Assembly: GCA_937873695.1 (NCBI GenBank)
Contig: CALMYL010000020.1
Coordinates: 1-64,000 of the forward strand
DNA: 64,000 bases
Reading direction: 5' to 3'
From: an uncultured Ignavibacteria bacterium
GTDB taxonomy: Bacteria; Bacteroidota; Ignavibacteria; Tepidaquicellales; OLB5
Part shown: positions 33,538 through 43,502 of the stretch, one piece after another
Layout of the letters: each line of letters opens with the position of its first letter
How positions within the stretch are numbered: the stretch's first letter is position 1
Made by a program: the position numbers and the translations under genes
Notes under the pieces: model-generated
Databases searched by the model: none
The model's input: only the letters and a program-made list of their open reading frames with translations
Told to the model about the DNA's origin: nothing

Positions 33538-35823
33538 ATGAAAACAATTTTTATCACAGCCGTTATGCTGCTGCTTGCCATAGATCTGTTCTCACAGGTA
33601 ACTGTTCAGGGCAGAGTCATTGACGCAGTATCAGGTGAACCTCTGGCAAATACATCAATATATATTAGTGATGTTCAAAAACTTATAACTTCTGACAGTG
33701 ACGGGAATTTTTTATTCCCGGATTTACCCAGGGGATTTTTAAAGTTCAGGTTTTCATTACTGGGGTACAGATCATTAAGCATAGTAATTGAAACTGACAA
33801 GATTGATACGCTTCTGGAAGCAAAAATGATGCAGGAAAATATAAGTACAGAAGAGATACTTGTTAATGAACTAAGACCGGACAAATCTTACCCCAGCTCG
33901 GAAATAAACTCAAAGGAATTGATGCGATTTGGAGCGATGAATATTTCTGAAGCAGTTACAAAAGTACCGGGCGCATGGCAGCTTTCAACAGGTACAGGGA
34001 TTTCAAAACCGGTTATACGGGGATTATACGGCAACAGGATAGGCATAATGGTGAACGGGATAAGATTTGATAACCAGCAATGGCAGGATGAACACGGACT
34101 AGTAATGAGCAGTGACGGCATAGATAACGTAGAAGTGATAAAGGGACCTCGCAGTCTTCTTTACGGCCCCGAGGCGATAGGCGGAGTTGTAAGCATTACC
34201 GATGAACATCCTGCGCCGGTAGGCGAAGAAAATGCTGACCTGAGTACTAAGTTCTACACAAACACCCTGGGAATACTTGCAGATATCGGGATGAAAGGCT
34301 CCGGGAAGGATTTCAACTGGCTGGTACGATTTGGCGGAGAAACCCATGCTGACTATCTTGACGGCAATGAAGACAGGATACCGCAAACAAGATTCGGTGG
34401 GTATACCGTAAAATCTGCAATTGGTTACAACAAAGCAAGCTGGGTAAGCAGATTAAACTACAGCTATACCAACTATACTTACGGAATTCTAGAAGCTCGT
34501 GATTTTGAGAAAGAAATAGCATCAAACGAAACAAGATTTGACCGCAGTTTTAACGGGCCGCATCATCAGTTAAAAGTTCATAACCTGGTACTATCAAATA
34601 CTGTCATAAAGGAAAGATCGAAATTCAGGTTTAACATTGGATATACATACAACCGCAGGCAGGAACGTGAAGGCAATGATGAACGTTTTTTACCCGATAG
34701 TCTGCAATTCGGAAATCTGGATATGATACTGAACACTGCTTCAATTGATGCCGGCTGGATATATACACTGAATAAATACACAGAGGTTACTTTAGGTACA
34801 CAGGGATTTATACAATCTAACACAAATCACGGCCAAAGAAGGCTGATACCGGATTCTGATGTAAGGTCTATTTCAGCTACAGCTATGTTAAATTACAGGA
34901 AAGAGAAATTTACTTTTGATGGCGGAGCAAGGTTTGATATATTCAGTGTTAAAACGGTTGAGTACGGAGTTAACAATTCACTTGATTACTACCCGGCAAT
35001 TGATCCAACATACAGGTCAGTAAACGGTTCAATGGGAATGACATATAAATTATTCAAGCCGCTGTTATTTAAAGCAAATTTATCGACCGGTTTCAGGGCG
35101 CCAAATCTTGCGGAGCTGACTTCTAACGGACTGCATGAAGGCGTATTCCAGTATGAGCTGGGCAACAAAGATTTTACAAGTGAGCAGAGCATTGAAGGAG
35201 ATCTTGGCCTGGAATTTGAGAGCAAATATGTTTCGGCGGAAATTTCAGGATACATTAACAAAATTAACAATTACATTTACCTAGGGCAGACAAAGGACAC
35301 ATTGCGCGGCTATCCTGTGTTCCGTTACTTCCAGAATGATGCCACGCTAAGAGGACTGGAAGCTGACCTGACGATCAAACCCTATGATTGGTTAAGCCTG
35401 AGAACAACATATTCTACTGTAATAGCAGCCAGAAGTGATGACGTGAACCTGCCGTTAATTCCCGCAGATAAGATTACAGCTGCTATACACATAGAGATGA
35501 ACAACTGGAAATTTTTCTACTCGCCATATTTTGAGATCTCATCTCTCACCGCGCCGGCAAAAACCAGGCTTGGTGAAAATGAAACAGGAGTACCGGCTTA
35601 CACTATCTTTAATGCAGGTTTTGGCTGTGACCTTAGATTTGAAAAACAGCTTATTAATATAACTATCAGCATCAATAATCTGCTGAACAAAGTGTACACA
35701 GATTTTATGTCGAGGATCAAACTTCTTTCTGCGGAATATAACGGCAGAATATTTAATGCCAATAATATTGGCAGAAATATTGTGCTGGCTGTAAAATTAC
35801 CGTTCAAACTTTCGTATAATTAA
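33538..35823 (+). CDS. TonB-dependent receptor with carboxypeptidase-like N-domain
   Basis: A 761-residue outer-membrane receptor. Signal peptide, then a carboxypeptidase-regulatory-like domain (QGRVIDAVSGEPLANTSIYI, about 24-43, running to 100), plug (about 120-225: SEAVTKVPGAW, KPVIRGLYGNRIGIMVNGIR, VEVIKGPRSLLYGPEAIGGVV) and a beta-barrel to the C-terminus (NIVLAVKLPFKLSYN). The plug lacks the SATSPDH pattern of the 21360 receptor. It is the first of three receptor genes in 33538-41024. Its ligand is unclear; the DEHGL motif in the plug and the small GPP protein upstream hint at metal, and downstream PepSY suggests iron. Confidence 0.9.
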   Translation: MKTIFITAVMLLLAIDLFSQVTVQGRVIDAVSGEPLANTSIYISDVQKLITSDSDGNFLFPDLPRGFLKFRFSLLGYRSLSIVIETDKIDTLLEAKMMQENISTEEILVNELRPDKSYPSSEINSKELMRFGAMNISEAVTKVPGAWQLSTGTGISKPVIRGLYGNRIGIMVNGIRFDNQQWQDEHGLVMSSDGIDNVEVIKGPRSLLYGPEAIGGVVSITDEHPAPVGEENADLSTKFYTNTLGILADIGMKGSGKDFNWLVRFGGETHADYLDGNEDRIPQTRFGGYTVKSAIGYNKASWVSRLNYSYTNYTYGILEARDFEKEIASNETRFDRSFNGPHHQLKVHNLVLSNTVIKERSKFRFNIGYTYNRRQEREGNDERFLPDSLQFGNLDMILNTASIDAGWIYTLNKYTEVTLGTQGFIQSNTNHGQRRLIPDSDVRSISATAMLNYRKEKFTFDGGARFDIFSVKTVEYGVNNSLDYYPAIDPTYRSVNGSMGMTYKLFKPLLFKANLSTGFRAPNLAELTSNGLHEGVFQYELGNKDFTSEQSIEGDLGLEFESKYVSAEISGYINKINNYIYLGQTKDTLRGYPVFRYFQNDATLRGLEADLTIKPYDWLSLRTTYSTVIAARSDDVNLPLIPADKITAAIHIEMNNWKFFYSPYFEISSLTAPAKTRLGENETGVPAYTIFNAGFGCDLRFEKQLINITISINNLLNKVYTDFMSRIKLLSAEYNGRIFNANNIGRNIVLAVKLPFKLSYN

Positions 35824-35864
35824 AAAAGCAAGAATTTATTACTTAATAAATCCATTTACAGAAA

Positions 35865-38033
35865 TTGAAATACTTATTGTTATTGTTAATTTGTTTCCTT
35901 ATCAGCTCTTCTTCTGTTTTTACCCAGGATGAAGAGGATAATGAGGAATATGAATCAAAAGAAGAAATTACAGATACAACAAAGAAAAAGATCACAGCAC
36001 TTGAAGAGATAGTGGTCACCGGGACAAGAAGCGAAAAGAAGATAATAGATATCCCCTATTCGGTATTCAGGGTCAGCAAAAAAGAATTTACATTCGGGCG
36101 CGACCTGAACGCAAAGGATATTTTACAGGATGTGCCGGGTCTTTTTATACAGACAAGGTACGGCAGCGAAGTAAGGTTATCTATCCGCGGCTTTGGAACG
36201 CGTTCAAACTCAGGTGTACGCGGCATAAGGATTCTGCAGGACGGCATACCGGAATCTGAACCCGACGGAGAAACCACACTGGACGCAATAGATTACACAT
36301 CACTTGGTGGTGTTGAAGTTGTTAAAGGCAACCTGTCATCACTCTACCCGAACTCACCCGGCGGTGTTGTGAATTTTCTTTCTGATATGAACTTTACAAA
36401 AAGTTTTATAAAATTCACAGGAATTGCCGGCGAGTATAATCTTTTCCAGGGCGGGTTCAGGGCAGGAATAGCCGGTAAGAGCACTAAATTATTCGTCTCT
36501 CATACCTATAAAAGCTATACCGGATACAGACCGCACGGCGCGGAATTTACTCACCTGCTGAACATGAATTTCGTAACATTCCCCGGCAAAAGATCATCAT
36601 TGATGCTGCTGGGCAATTATTTACGGGGGCTCGCAAGATTTCCGGGCGCACTTACTGAAGGCGAGTACAACACTGACCCCTTCCAGCCTTACTTCCAGTC
36701 AGTTGCAAGTGATATAAGGAGAATGACTCAAAGAGCAAGAGTGGGACTGAAGTTTAAAACTTCGTGGGGCAAACTTAACAGTAATGAATTTGAAATCATT
36801 GGGTATGGGGCTGTTAAGGATATGCAATACACTACAAATACTTTGTATTTCATTAAGTATAAATACACCACGGGCGCTACAGTTCGTTATACAGGAAGAC
36901 GCCAGTTATTTGGCAGAGATAATGAGTTCACGGCGGGTATTGATTACAACTTCGTGACCGGGCCGCTTACCTCATATAATAACTCAGCGGGCAGCAAAGG
37001 CGATGACCTTCAGAGTCAGAATACTGAGGGGCAAAGCAACTTAGGGGTATTTTTTGAAAACCAGTTCAATGTACTTAAAGGCAAACTTTACTTTCTGCTT
37101 TCAGGAAGGTATGACAAACTGAACATCAGCAATGATGATGAACTTTTTTCCGCAAGGAATTCTGAAAGGGATTTCAGCAGGTTCACCCCAAAGGCTGCTT
37201 TAAATTTTAAACTTACCCCAACAGTTTCTGCATACACCTCATTTGGGTTTGGCTTTGATACACCATCGGCGGCCGAATTAGAAAATTATCCACTGAGCTC
37301 TAACAGCGGTTTCACTACGTTAAATCCGGATATCAAGCCGCAAATTTCAAATAATTTTGAGCTTGGAATTAAAGGGAATGTTTTCAACAGGGGCAGCAGA
37401 ATATTCAAAAAAGCACTTTTTGAATTTATCTTTTTTAATACAATTGTAAAAGATGAGATCATACCTTTCATAATTAGTGACAGGGTGTATTACAGGAACG
37501 CGGCACAGACAAACAGAATGGGCGTGGAGAGCGGGATAAAAACAGAACCGTTTGAAAGAGTTGACCTTATTTTGAATTATACTTACACAAATTTTAAATA
37601 TGACCGTTATTCAGCGCAGACTTTTGACTCAACGGGTAACCTTGCAGAAGTAAGCTATAAAAATAACAGGGTACCCGCTGTACCGCAGCACCTGTTCAAT
37701 TTCATTCTTGAAGGTGAACCCGAAATTGCAAAGCACATAGACGGATTGCTTATTTTTGACTGCGATTATGCTTCATCAATGTTCACCGATGACAGGAACA
37801 CTGAATCAACAAGCCCGTATTTTTTTGCCAACGTGATGGCCGGTATTGATTACAAATCTGAACATTTTGATCTTATATTTGCCGCAGGAGTGAAAAATAT
37901 TTTTGACAGAAGGTATATAGGGTTCATAAATGTAAACGCCAACCCAGAGCAGCCCCGGGGTCAAAGGCGGTATTATGAACCAGGAGAGCCCAGAAATTAC
38001 TATGTATCACTTAATTTTAACTATAAGTTATAA
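35865..38033 (+). CDS. TonB-dependent receptor (FecA-like), paralogue of 38874-41024
   Basis: A 722-residue receptor starting at TTG (35865), which gives a signal peptide (KYLLLLLICFLISSSSVFT). An acidic segment (EEDNEEYESKEE) precedes the TonB-box-like EEIVVTGTRSEKK. The plug has RLSIRGFGTRSNSGVRGIRI and LQDGIPESEPDGETTLDAID, then VEVVKGNLSSLYPNSPGGVV. The barrel ends in YVSLNFNYKL. The gene 38874-41024 is a close paralogue: the same SIRG.G.RSN.G.RG.RIL.DGIPESEPDG pattern and plug length. The plug type is that of ferric-siderophore or dicitrate receptors; the actual ligand is not determined. Confidence 0.88.
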   Translation: MKYLLLLLICFLISSSSVFTQDEEDNEEYESKEEITDTTKKKITALEEIVVTGTRSEKKIIDIPYSVFRVSKKEFTFGRDLNAKDILQDVPGLFIQTRYGSEVRLSIRGFGTRSNSGVRGIRILQDGIPESEPDGETTLDAIDYTSLGGVEVVKGNLSSLYPNSPGGVVNFLSDMNFTKSFIKFTGIAGEYNLFQGGFRAGIAGKSTKLFVSHTYKSYTGYRPHGAEFTHLLNMNFVTFPGKRSSLMLLGNYLRGLARFPGALTEGEYNTDPFQPYFQSVASDIRRMTQRARVGLKFKTSWGKLNSNEFEIIGYGAVKDMQYTTNTLYFIKYKYTTGATVRYTGRRQLFGRDNEFTAGIDYNFVTGPLTSYNNSAGSKGDDLQSQNTEGQSNLGVFFENQFNVLKGKLYFLLSGRYDKLNISNDDELFSARNSERDFSRFTPKAALNFKLTPTVSAYTSFGFGFDTPSAAELENYPLSSNSGFTTLNPDIKPQISNNFELGIKGNVFNRGSRIFKKALFEFIFFNTIVKDEIIPFIISDRVYYRNAAQTNRMGVESGIKTEPFERVDLILNYTYTNFKYDRYSAQTFDSTGNLAEVSYKNNRVPAVPQHLFNFILEGEPEIAKHIDGLLIFDCDYASSMFTDDRNTESTSPYFFANVMAGIDYKSEHFDLIFAAGVKNIFDRRYIGFINVNANPEQPRGQRRYYEPGEPRNYYVSLNFNYKL

Positions 38034-38247
38034 GATTAAAAGGCAGGGCCGGCATTATTACTGCCGCTGAATAAAAGATGAATTATATATTTCACTATTA
38101 AAGGTAGTGAATAATAGTAGTTTATCCCACCAAAACTTCCTTTGAATTTCGCAAAGTTTAAGTTATTTTACTTTTGTTAAAGAAATTGAGCGAAGAATTT
38201 GTATTTTTTCGGCCGGCGTTACCGGTCAATATACCAGGAACCGAAAA

Positions 38248-38586
38248 TTGTTATCTAAGATAAGCGAAATCAAAATCAGAATAAAATCAACTCCGCTGTT
38301 CCGGGAAAATTCAGGAACGGTTGACGCCATACTTATTTTGCTTTTGGTTTCGTTTTTTGTTGTTGGCGCGGATCTCACGAAAGAAATGGCAAAGGGCGAG
38401 TTTATTTTCTTTGCCTGCATACTTACAGAAACACAGACCGCAGATGCGGCAGCGATACTTAATTCACTGAAGATCGATCCGCCGGTTATTGGCGTGATCA
38501 GCATTATCAGCTTTATTCCTCCAAAGAGTGACGTCTCGGAAATTTACCGCGGAAGAGCACCTCCTGAACTGCCCTCATATATATAA
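38248..38586 (+). CDS. Small membrane protein ending in APP, ahead of TonB receptor
   Basis: A 112-residue protein, TTG start, with one hydrophobic segment (about 27-43: ILILLLVSFFVVGADL) and the C-terminal GRAPPELPSYI. The segment VGADLTKEMAKGE parallels IAGIDLSTELAREKNE in the protein at 32242-32574, so the two are related. Each precedes a TonB receptor; here the gap to 38874 is about 290 bp and holds no convincing gene. Function unknown, possibly an accessory factor of metal uptake. Confidence 0.6.
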   Translation: MLSKISEIKIRIKSTPLFRENSGTVDAILILLLVSFFVVGADLTKEMAKGEFIFFACILTETQTADAAAILNSLKIDPPVIGVISIISFIPPKSDVSEIYRGRAPPELPSYI

Positions 38587-38873
38587 TATCAATGTTACGA
38601 TCGCTTTGATCTTTTTTGTTACATCGTGTTTTACAGGGTGCTGATTTTATCGGTTATGATTGGCATCCTCCGTTTAATCATACCGGTGCAGTATGCCGTA
38701 TACAAATGTACACAAAAAAGGAGCACAGCGATGATTTTAGTTTCATTTCATTTGTGATTAGATGGAGGCAGGTGCTGACCGAATTTCGCCAAAGAGGCGT
38801 TATGGATACGGATACCCCCTGCCTTCAGATTATTTTTTGACAATACTAATAATAATTAATACAGGAGCATATA
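38587..38873. other. Gap before the third TonB receptor gene
   Basis: About 290 bp without a protein-like reading frame. A weak GGCAGG / CCTGCC pairing (38766-38771 and 38819-38823) is visible but no clear riboswitch or terminator. A 74-codon open frame here lacks signal or motif. Confidence 0.4.
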
Positions 38874-41024
38874 ATGTTCAAGAATTATAGGTTTCTTGTT
38901 CTGCTATGCCTGTCAGTTGTATTCTCATTTCCTGTTTCAGCACAGGATGACCCGGTTGATACGCTGGAGTATAAAACCGACGAGATAATTATAACAGGTA
39001 CAAGAGTAGAGCAAAAGATCATTGATATTCCATACCCGGTATTAAGGATCAACCAGACAAGCTGGATAACCAGCAGAAAAGTTGGGGTGCAGGATGTACT
39101 TCACACTGTTCCTGGACTTTTTCTACAGCCCAGATATGGAAATCACGACACTAGAATAACTATACGCGGATACGGAAGCCGTTCTAATACCGGGATAAGA
39201 GGTGTGAGGATACTGCTGGACGGAATACCTGAATCTGAACCGGACGGACAGACAAGGATTGAAGCTATAGACTTCGACGCAATAGGAAGGATTGAACTTG
39301 TAAGAGGTTATTCATCATCCCTGTACACAAACGCACCGGGCGGTGTAATTAACTTTCTTACAGATAAGTACTTCCCTATATCTTTCTTCCAGCTTAACAA
39401 TGAATTCGGTTCATATGATCTGAGGAAGAACGGGTTTAAAATGGGTATTAACTCAAAGAACTCGAGATTCATGACTTCATACAGCTATCAGAACTACAAT
39501 GGTTACAGGCAGCACAGCCAGGAATACCAGACCAGACTGAATAGTCTGTTTGAAACAGACTTCACGCCGAATTCAAAACTTTCCGTATACGGTTATTATG
39601 TAAACGGAATAATAAAACTGCCGGGGGCTTTAACACTTGCGCAGTACAATGAAAACGATACAATTGCAAATCCAAGATCACTCAGCCGTGATGAAAAAAG
39701 GGACAGCAGAAAAGGCCGTGTTGGCGTTACATTGCTTACAAGCCTTGAAAAAGGCAGCATGAAGCATACCTTTGAAGCTACCGGTTACGGTACAGTGAAG
39801 ATCTTCGACAGGGTTGCAAGAACTTACCGTTTATTTACAAGGTACGGTATCGGCGGGTCGTTCAGGTATGTTAACAAATATACATTTGGCGGCAAAGTAA
39901 GATCAAAGCAGCGTACAAATGAATTCACTATAGGTACAGACTTGTTCTACCAGGATGGACCTATAAGAGAATTCAACAACATTGGCGGAACAAAAGGAGA
40001 TGACCTGATAGGGGTATCTAACGAGGTTATTGCAAATGTTGGCGCTTATGCATTAAACCAGTTCGAACTTGTTCCCCAGAAACTTTCGCTGCTTGTGAGC
40101 GGAAGATATGACAGGGTAATTTATGATTTCAAGGATGAACTTGCAGGATTCAGGGATACCAGCAGGATATTCGCAGAATTCACACCTAAGGCAGCTTTAA
40201 ACTTTAAACTGACACCACACATAGCACTTTATACTTCATTTGGCTTAGGTTTTGATTCGCCTGCAGGAAATGAACTTGATAACTATGTGTATTCATCTGA
40301 CCAGGGACAGCATACTATTAATCCTGATCTGAAACCACAGAAATCAACCAGTTTTGAAGCAGGTTTAAAAGGTGAAGTACTCAGCCTGAAGAAGAAATAC
40401 TTCATGAACACTTTCTTTGAAGTATCATTCTACAACACAAAGATAGAGGATGTTATTGTACCATTTGTTGTTGATGGTGATGTTTACTTCAGAAATGCTG
40501 CTGTATCAAAAAGAACCGGTATTGAAGTAGGAGTTAATTCGGAAGTTGTAAAGGGTCTCACATTAAAAGGAGCTTTTACATACCAGAATTTCAAATACGA
40601 TAAATACGAAGCGGGTACAATTGATTCAGCTGGCGCTTTAACCAATGTTGATTACAGCGGAAACCTGGAACCATCAAATCCTGAAATGTTCATATCGGGT
40701 GAAGCAATGTACCAGTATACTTTTGCGAAAAAGTATACCGTATACGTTAAATCAACTTTCCAGCATATCGGTGAGATGTTTGTAAACGACGCTAATGTTG
40801 ACAGTTTAAAGACAGCATCCTATTCTTTGGTAAATGCGCAGATCGGTGTTGATCTGAACTTTGATAAGTTCAGGCTTGTTGCATACGGCGGGCTAAACAA
40901 CATTACAGACCAGAAGTATGTAGCATTTATCAACATTAATTCAGATGCAAATAAAGATTATTACGAATCAGGTCCTAAGAGAAACTTCTTTGGCGGACTG
41001 ACACTGGCTTATATGTTCAGGTAG
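38874..41024 (+). CDS. TonB-dependent receptor (FecA-like), paralogue of 35865-38033
   Basis: A 716-residue receptor with signal peptide (FKNYRFLVLLCLSVVFSFPV, cleavage at SAQ). The TonB-box-like segment DEIIITGTRVEQK is followed by a plug with RITIRGYGSRSNTGIRGVRI, LLDGIPESEPDGQTRIEAID and IELVRGYSSSLYTNAPGGVI. The barrel ends FGGLTLAYMFR. It is a duplicate of the receptor encoded at 35865-38033, with the small APP-ending protein in between. A PepSY-associated membrane protein follows after a terminator. Ferric-siderophore uptake is likely by family resemblance, not shown. Confidence 0.88.
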   Translation: MFKNYRFLVLLCLSVVFSFPVSAQDDPVDTLEYKTDEIIITGTRVEQKIIDIPYPVLRINQTSWITSRKVGVQDVLHTVPGLFLQPRYGNHDTRITIRGYGSRSNTGIRGVRILLDGIPESEPDGQTRIEAIDFDAIGRIELVRGYSSSLYTNAPGGVINFLTDKYFPISFFQLNNEFGSYDLRKNGFKMGINSKNSRFMTSYSYQNYNGYRQHSQEYQTRLNSLFETDFTPNSKLSVYGYYVNGIIKLPGALTLAQYNENDTIANPRSLSRDEKRDSRKGRVGVTLLTSLEKGSMKHTFEATGYGTVKIFDRVARTYRLFTRYGIGGSFRYVNKYTFGGKVRSKQRTNEFTIGTDLFYQDGPIREFNNIGGTKGDDLIGVSNEVIANVGAYALNQFELVPQKLSLLVSGRYDRVIYDFKDELAGFRDTSRIFAEFTPKAALNFKLTPHIALYTSFGLGFDSPAGNELDNYVYSSDQGQHTINPDLKPQKSTSFEAGLKGEVLSLKKKYFMNTFFEVSFYNTKIEDVIVPFVVDGDVYFRNAAVSKRTGIEVGVNSEVVKGLTLKGAFTYQNFKYDKYEAGTIDSAGALTNVDYSGNLEPSNPEMFISGEAMYQYTFAKKYTVYVKSTFQHIGEMFVNDANVDSLKTASYSLVNAQIGVDLNFDKFRLVAYGGLNNITDQKYVAFININSDANKDYYESGPKRNFFGGLTLAYMFR

Positions 41025-41049
41025 TAATCATCTATCATAACAATCAGGA

Positions 41050-41112
41050 GGCAGGGTTACTCCCGGGGAATGAATTTTTTCTCCGGGAGCATTCTATACC
41101 CTGCCTTTTTTA
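41050..41112 (+). terminator. Nested terminator after the third receptor gene
   Basis: GGCAGGGT (41050-41057) pairs with ACCCTGCC (41098-41105), enclosing a CTCCCGG / CCGGGAG hairpin, followed by TTTTTTATT. It separates the receptor from the PepSY-type gene. Confidence 0.8.
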
Positions 41113-41122
41113 TTAAATACCA

Positions 41123-41704
41123 ATGGAGCAAATGAACAGGAATACGGACAGAAGAAAGAAGCAAGCGTCAACAATACGTTTCTTCAGAAAGATCCACAGG
41201 ACAACAGGGGCAATACTATTCTTATTCTTCTTTTTGACTGCAATTACCGGCTTAACCCTGGGCTGGAAAAAGAACAGCGGCGGATATATCCTGCCGGAAT
41301 CATTCAAGGGCAGCTCCACAAACCTGGATGACTGGATAAGTTTTGACAGCCTGCATACAATAGCGTGTAATATTGCAAGAGATTCAATTTCGCCCTCAAT
41401 TTCAACTGAGCTTGAAAGAATTGACGCAAGACCCGATAAAGGAATGGTAAAATTTGTGTTCCTTGAAGGCTTTTGGGGCGTGCAGCTTGATGGAGCAACC
41501 GGAGGACTTCTTCATATTGAAAGAAGAAGATCTGATTTTATAGAGAACATTCATGACGGCTCAATATTGGATCATTTGTTAGGTACAAAGAACGAAATAC
41601 TAAAGCTTATTTATACAACTATTATGGGTTTTTCGCTGTTACTGTTTACAATTACGGGTTTCTGGCTCTGGATAGGACCAAAGAGAATGAAAAACAGAAA
41701 CTGA
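41123..41704 (+). CDS. PepSY-associated transmembrane protein
   Basis: A 193-residue inner-membrane protein with two membrane helices (about 27-48 and 163-184) and a periplasmic region between them containing a PepSY-like segment (RIDARPDKGMVKFVF and VQLDGATGGLLHIERR). The first helix is preceded by RFFRKIHRTTGAI and the second by NIHDGSILDH, the pattern of PepSY_TM proteins, which are often iron-regulated and associated with siderophore reduction or TonB receptors. Here it follows the third receptor. The terminator in between could be bypassed. Confidence 0.85.
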   Translation: MEQMNRNTDRRKKQASTIRFFRKIHRTTGAILFLFFFLTAITGLTLGWKKNSGGYILPESFKGSSTNLDDWISFDSLHTIACNIARDSISPSISTELERIDARPDKGMVKFVFLEGFWGVQLDGATGGLLHIERRRSDFIENIHDGSILDHLLGTKNEILKLIYTTIMGFSLLLFTITGFWLWIGPKRMKNRN

Positions 41705-41801
41705 ACATAATTTCCTGTGACATACTAAAGACTTTTTTAAAATTACAGTAATGGTTAAATTTAAAAAAATAAGACCAGCACTAGAAACTAATCATAATCC
41801 G

Positions 41802-43403
41802 ATGAATACTGCATCCACAATTTTTGTTTTTTTATTCAGTTTACTGATGATAGATCCTCATTTACACTCACAATGGTCTAACTACATCATTTTCCCTTCG
41901 GCTGTGAACCAGATTGAGCCGACAATTACCCGGCATCAGTCAAACCAGCAGATACTTTTTGCGAGCGCATACACACTGAACCTGAACTCCAGAAGTGAAG
42001 GAACATATTTTTCAACCAACGGCGGCGCAACATGGACAGGAACTGATTTCTGCACAGGCGCTCCCGCGCAGAATCACGGCGGCGACCCCGGGACTATAAT
42101 AGATAAAGACGGTGTATTCATTTTAACTCACCTGGGGAATATCCAGTCAGGCATGTTTGCAAACACAACAACAAACTACGGGGTAAACTGGTCAGCAAAC
42201 GTTTCTATACAGTCTAACGTAGATGTTGATAAAGGCTCCCCCGGTACTGATGACGCGCCGGCAAGTTCTTTTTACGGCAGAAGTTATCTGGCATGGACTT
42301 ATTTTGTGCCGCCCTTCAGAATAGTAATGGCATATACAACAACAAACGGTTCAAGCTGGTCACCCATAATAAATGTAAACAATGGTTTCGGCGGAAACAG
42401 GTCATACGGTCCGGCAATATGTGTCAATCACACAGGCACTCTGTTCATTGTATGGGCTTCCGCTAATCCAAACTCTCCTTACACAGAAGATTACATTGGT
42501 GTATCACGCTCAACAAACGGAGGTGTTGATTATACCATTAATGAGAATGCCATTGATATAAACGGTATCAGAACCTCGCAGCTTAGCCCGTGGACAATAA
42601 GAGCAAACAGTTTTCCCGTGATCGATATTGATAAGACCGGCGGCCCGCGGAACGGATGGATATATATTGCCACAACAAGCAAAAATCTTGCCCCCGCAGG
42701 AAACGATCCCGATATAGTAATGTACCGTTCTACAGATAACGGAAATTCGTGGAGCACAGGTGTGAGGGTAAACCAGGACCCGATAAATAACGGGCGAAAT
42801 CAGTTCTTCCCCGCATTAAGGGTTGATGAGAACGGCGGAGTAAACATCATTTATTATGACAACCGCAATTCAGTTGATTCAGTTGATGTTTATCTATCCA
42901 GGTCAGAAAATGGCGGCAACACATGGAGCGATTACAGGGTAACAACCCAGAGATTCAAACCAAGATCAGTAGCCGGCGCAGGCGGCGGTAATATGGGAGA
43001 TAACCTTGGACTTACATCAGGCAACGGCAAACTGCATCCTGTATGGATGAGCAATCAGCCTGATGATGTGTTCAAAATATGGAGCGCGGTGATTGATTAT
43101 ACTACAATTGGAATAAATCAGATTAGCACAGAAATACCCGGTAAATTCAGCCTGAATCAGAACTACCCGAATCCGTTTAATCCTGAAACAAATATTGTGT
43201 TCAACATACCGGCGGCAGGAAGTGTTGCGGTTAAAATATACAACTCAGCAGGCGCTCTGGTAACCACACTGGCAGATCAGGAACTTGCTCCCGGACAGTA
43301 TTCAGTCAAATGGAACGCAGCCAATGAACCCAGCGGGATATACTTCTATACACTGGAATCAAACGGTTACAGGGAAAGTAAAAAAATGATATTGGTGAAG
43401 TAG
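41802..43403 (+). CDS. Secreted sialidase/BNR-like propeller, type IX sorting domain
   Basis: From the ATG at 41802 the protein (533 residues) begins with a good signal peptide (NTASTIFVFLFSLLMIDP); an ATG at 41751 would add 17 residues before it. The body is a six-bladed-type BNR propeller with repeated S.NGG.TW or S.DNG.SW blades (YFSTNGGATW, STNGGVDY, RSTDNGNSW, RSENGGNTW). Catalytic sialidase residues are not obvious. The C-terminus is a T9SS domain (LNQNYPNPFNPETNIVFNI, GIYFYTL, KKMILVK). A surface-exposed or released glycan-active or binding protein is expected. Confidence 0.85.
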   Translation: MNTASTIFVFLFSLLMIDPHLHSQWSNYIIFPSAVNQIEPTITRHQSNQQILFASAYTLNLNSRSEGTYFSTNGGATWTGTDFCTGAPAQNHGGDPGTIIDKDGVFILTHLGNIQSGMFANTTTNYGVNWSANVSIQSNVDVDKGSPGTDDAPASSFYGRSYLAWTYFVPPFRIVMAYTTTNGSSWSPIINVNNGFGGNRSYGPAICVNHTGTLFIVWASANPNSPYTEDYIGVSRSTNGGVDYTINENAIDINGIRTSQLSPWTIRANSFPVIDIDKTGGPRNGWIYIATTSKNLAPAGNDPDIVMYRSTDNGNSWSTGVRVNQDPINNGRNQFFPALRVDENGGVNIIYYDNRNSVDSVDVYLSRSENGGNTWSDYRVTTQRFKPRSVAGAGGGNMGDNLGLTSGNGKLHPVWMSNQPDDVFKIWSAVIDYTTIGINQISTEIPGKFSLNQNYPNPFNPETNIVFNIPAAGSVAVKIYNSAGALVTTLADQELAPGQYSVKWNAANEPSGIYFYTLESNGYRESKKMILVK

Positions 43404-43440
43404 TTGAGAGTTGAGGGTTGATATTTGACAGTTGACAGTT
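43403..43440. repeat. TTGACAG-type short repeat
   Basis: GTTGAGAG, GTTGAGGG, TTTGACAG and TTGACAG units follow the stop codon of the propeller gene, related to 6004-6078 and 57526-57560. Confidence 0.65.
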
Positions 43441-43471
43441 TGGGAAGTAATGATAATTTTTGAAGCAATTA

Positions 43472-43502
43472 AATCCGTTAAATAATTTAACGGATTTTTT
43501 AT
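43472..43502 (+). terminator. Terminator between convergent genes
   Basis: AATCCGTTAAA (43472-43482) pairs with TTTAACGGATT (43486-43496) and is followed by a run of T. The tail overlaps the stop codon of the minus-strand gene ending at 43499. Confidence 0.8.

Noticed and set aside
38616-38840. 74-codon open frame before the third TonB receptor gene
   Set aside because: No signal peptide, motif or plausible start signal; composition looks non-coding.
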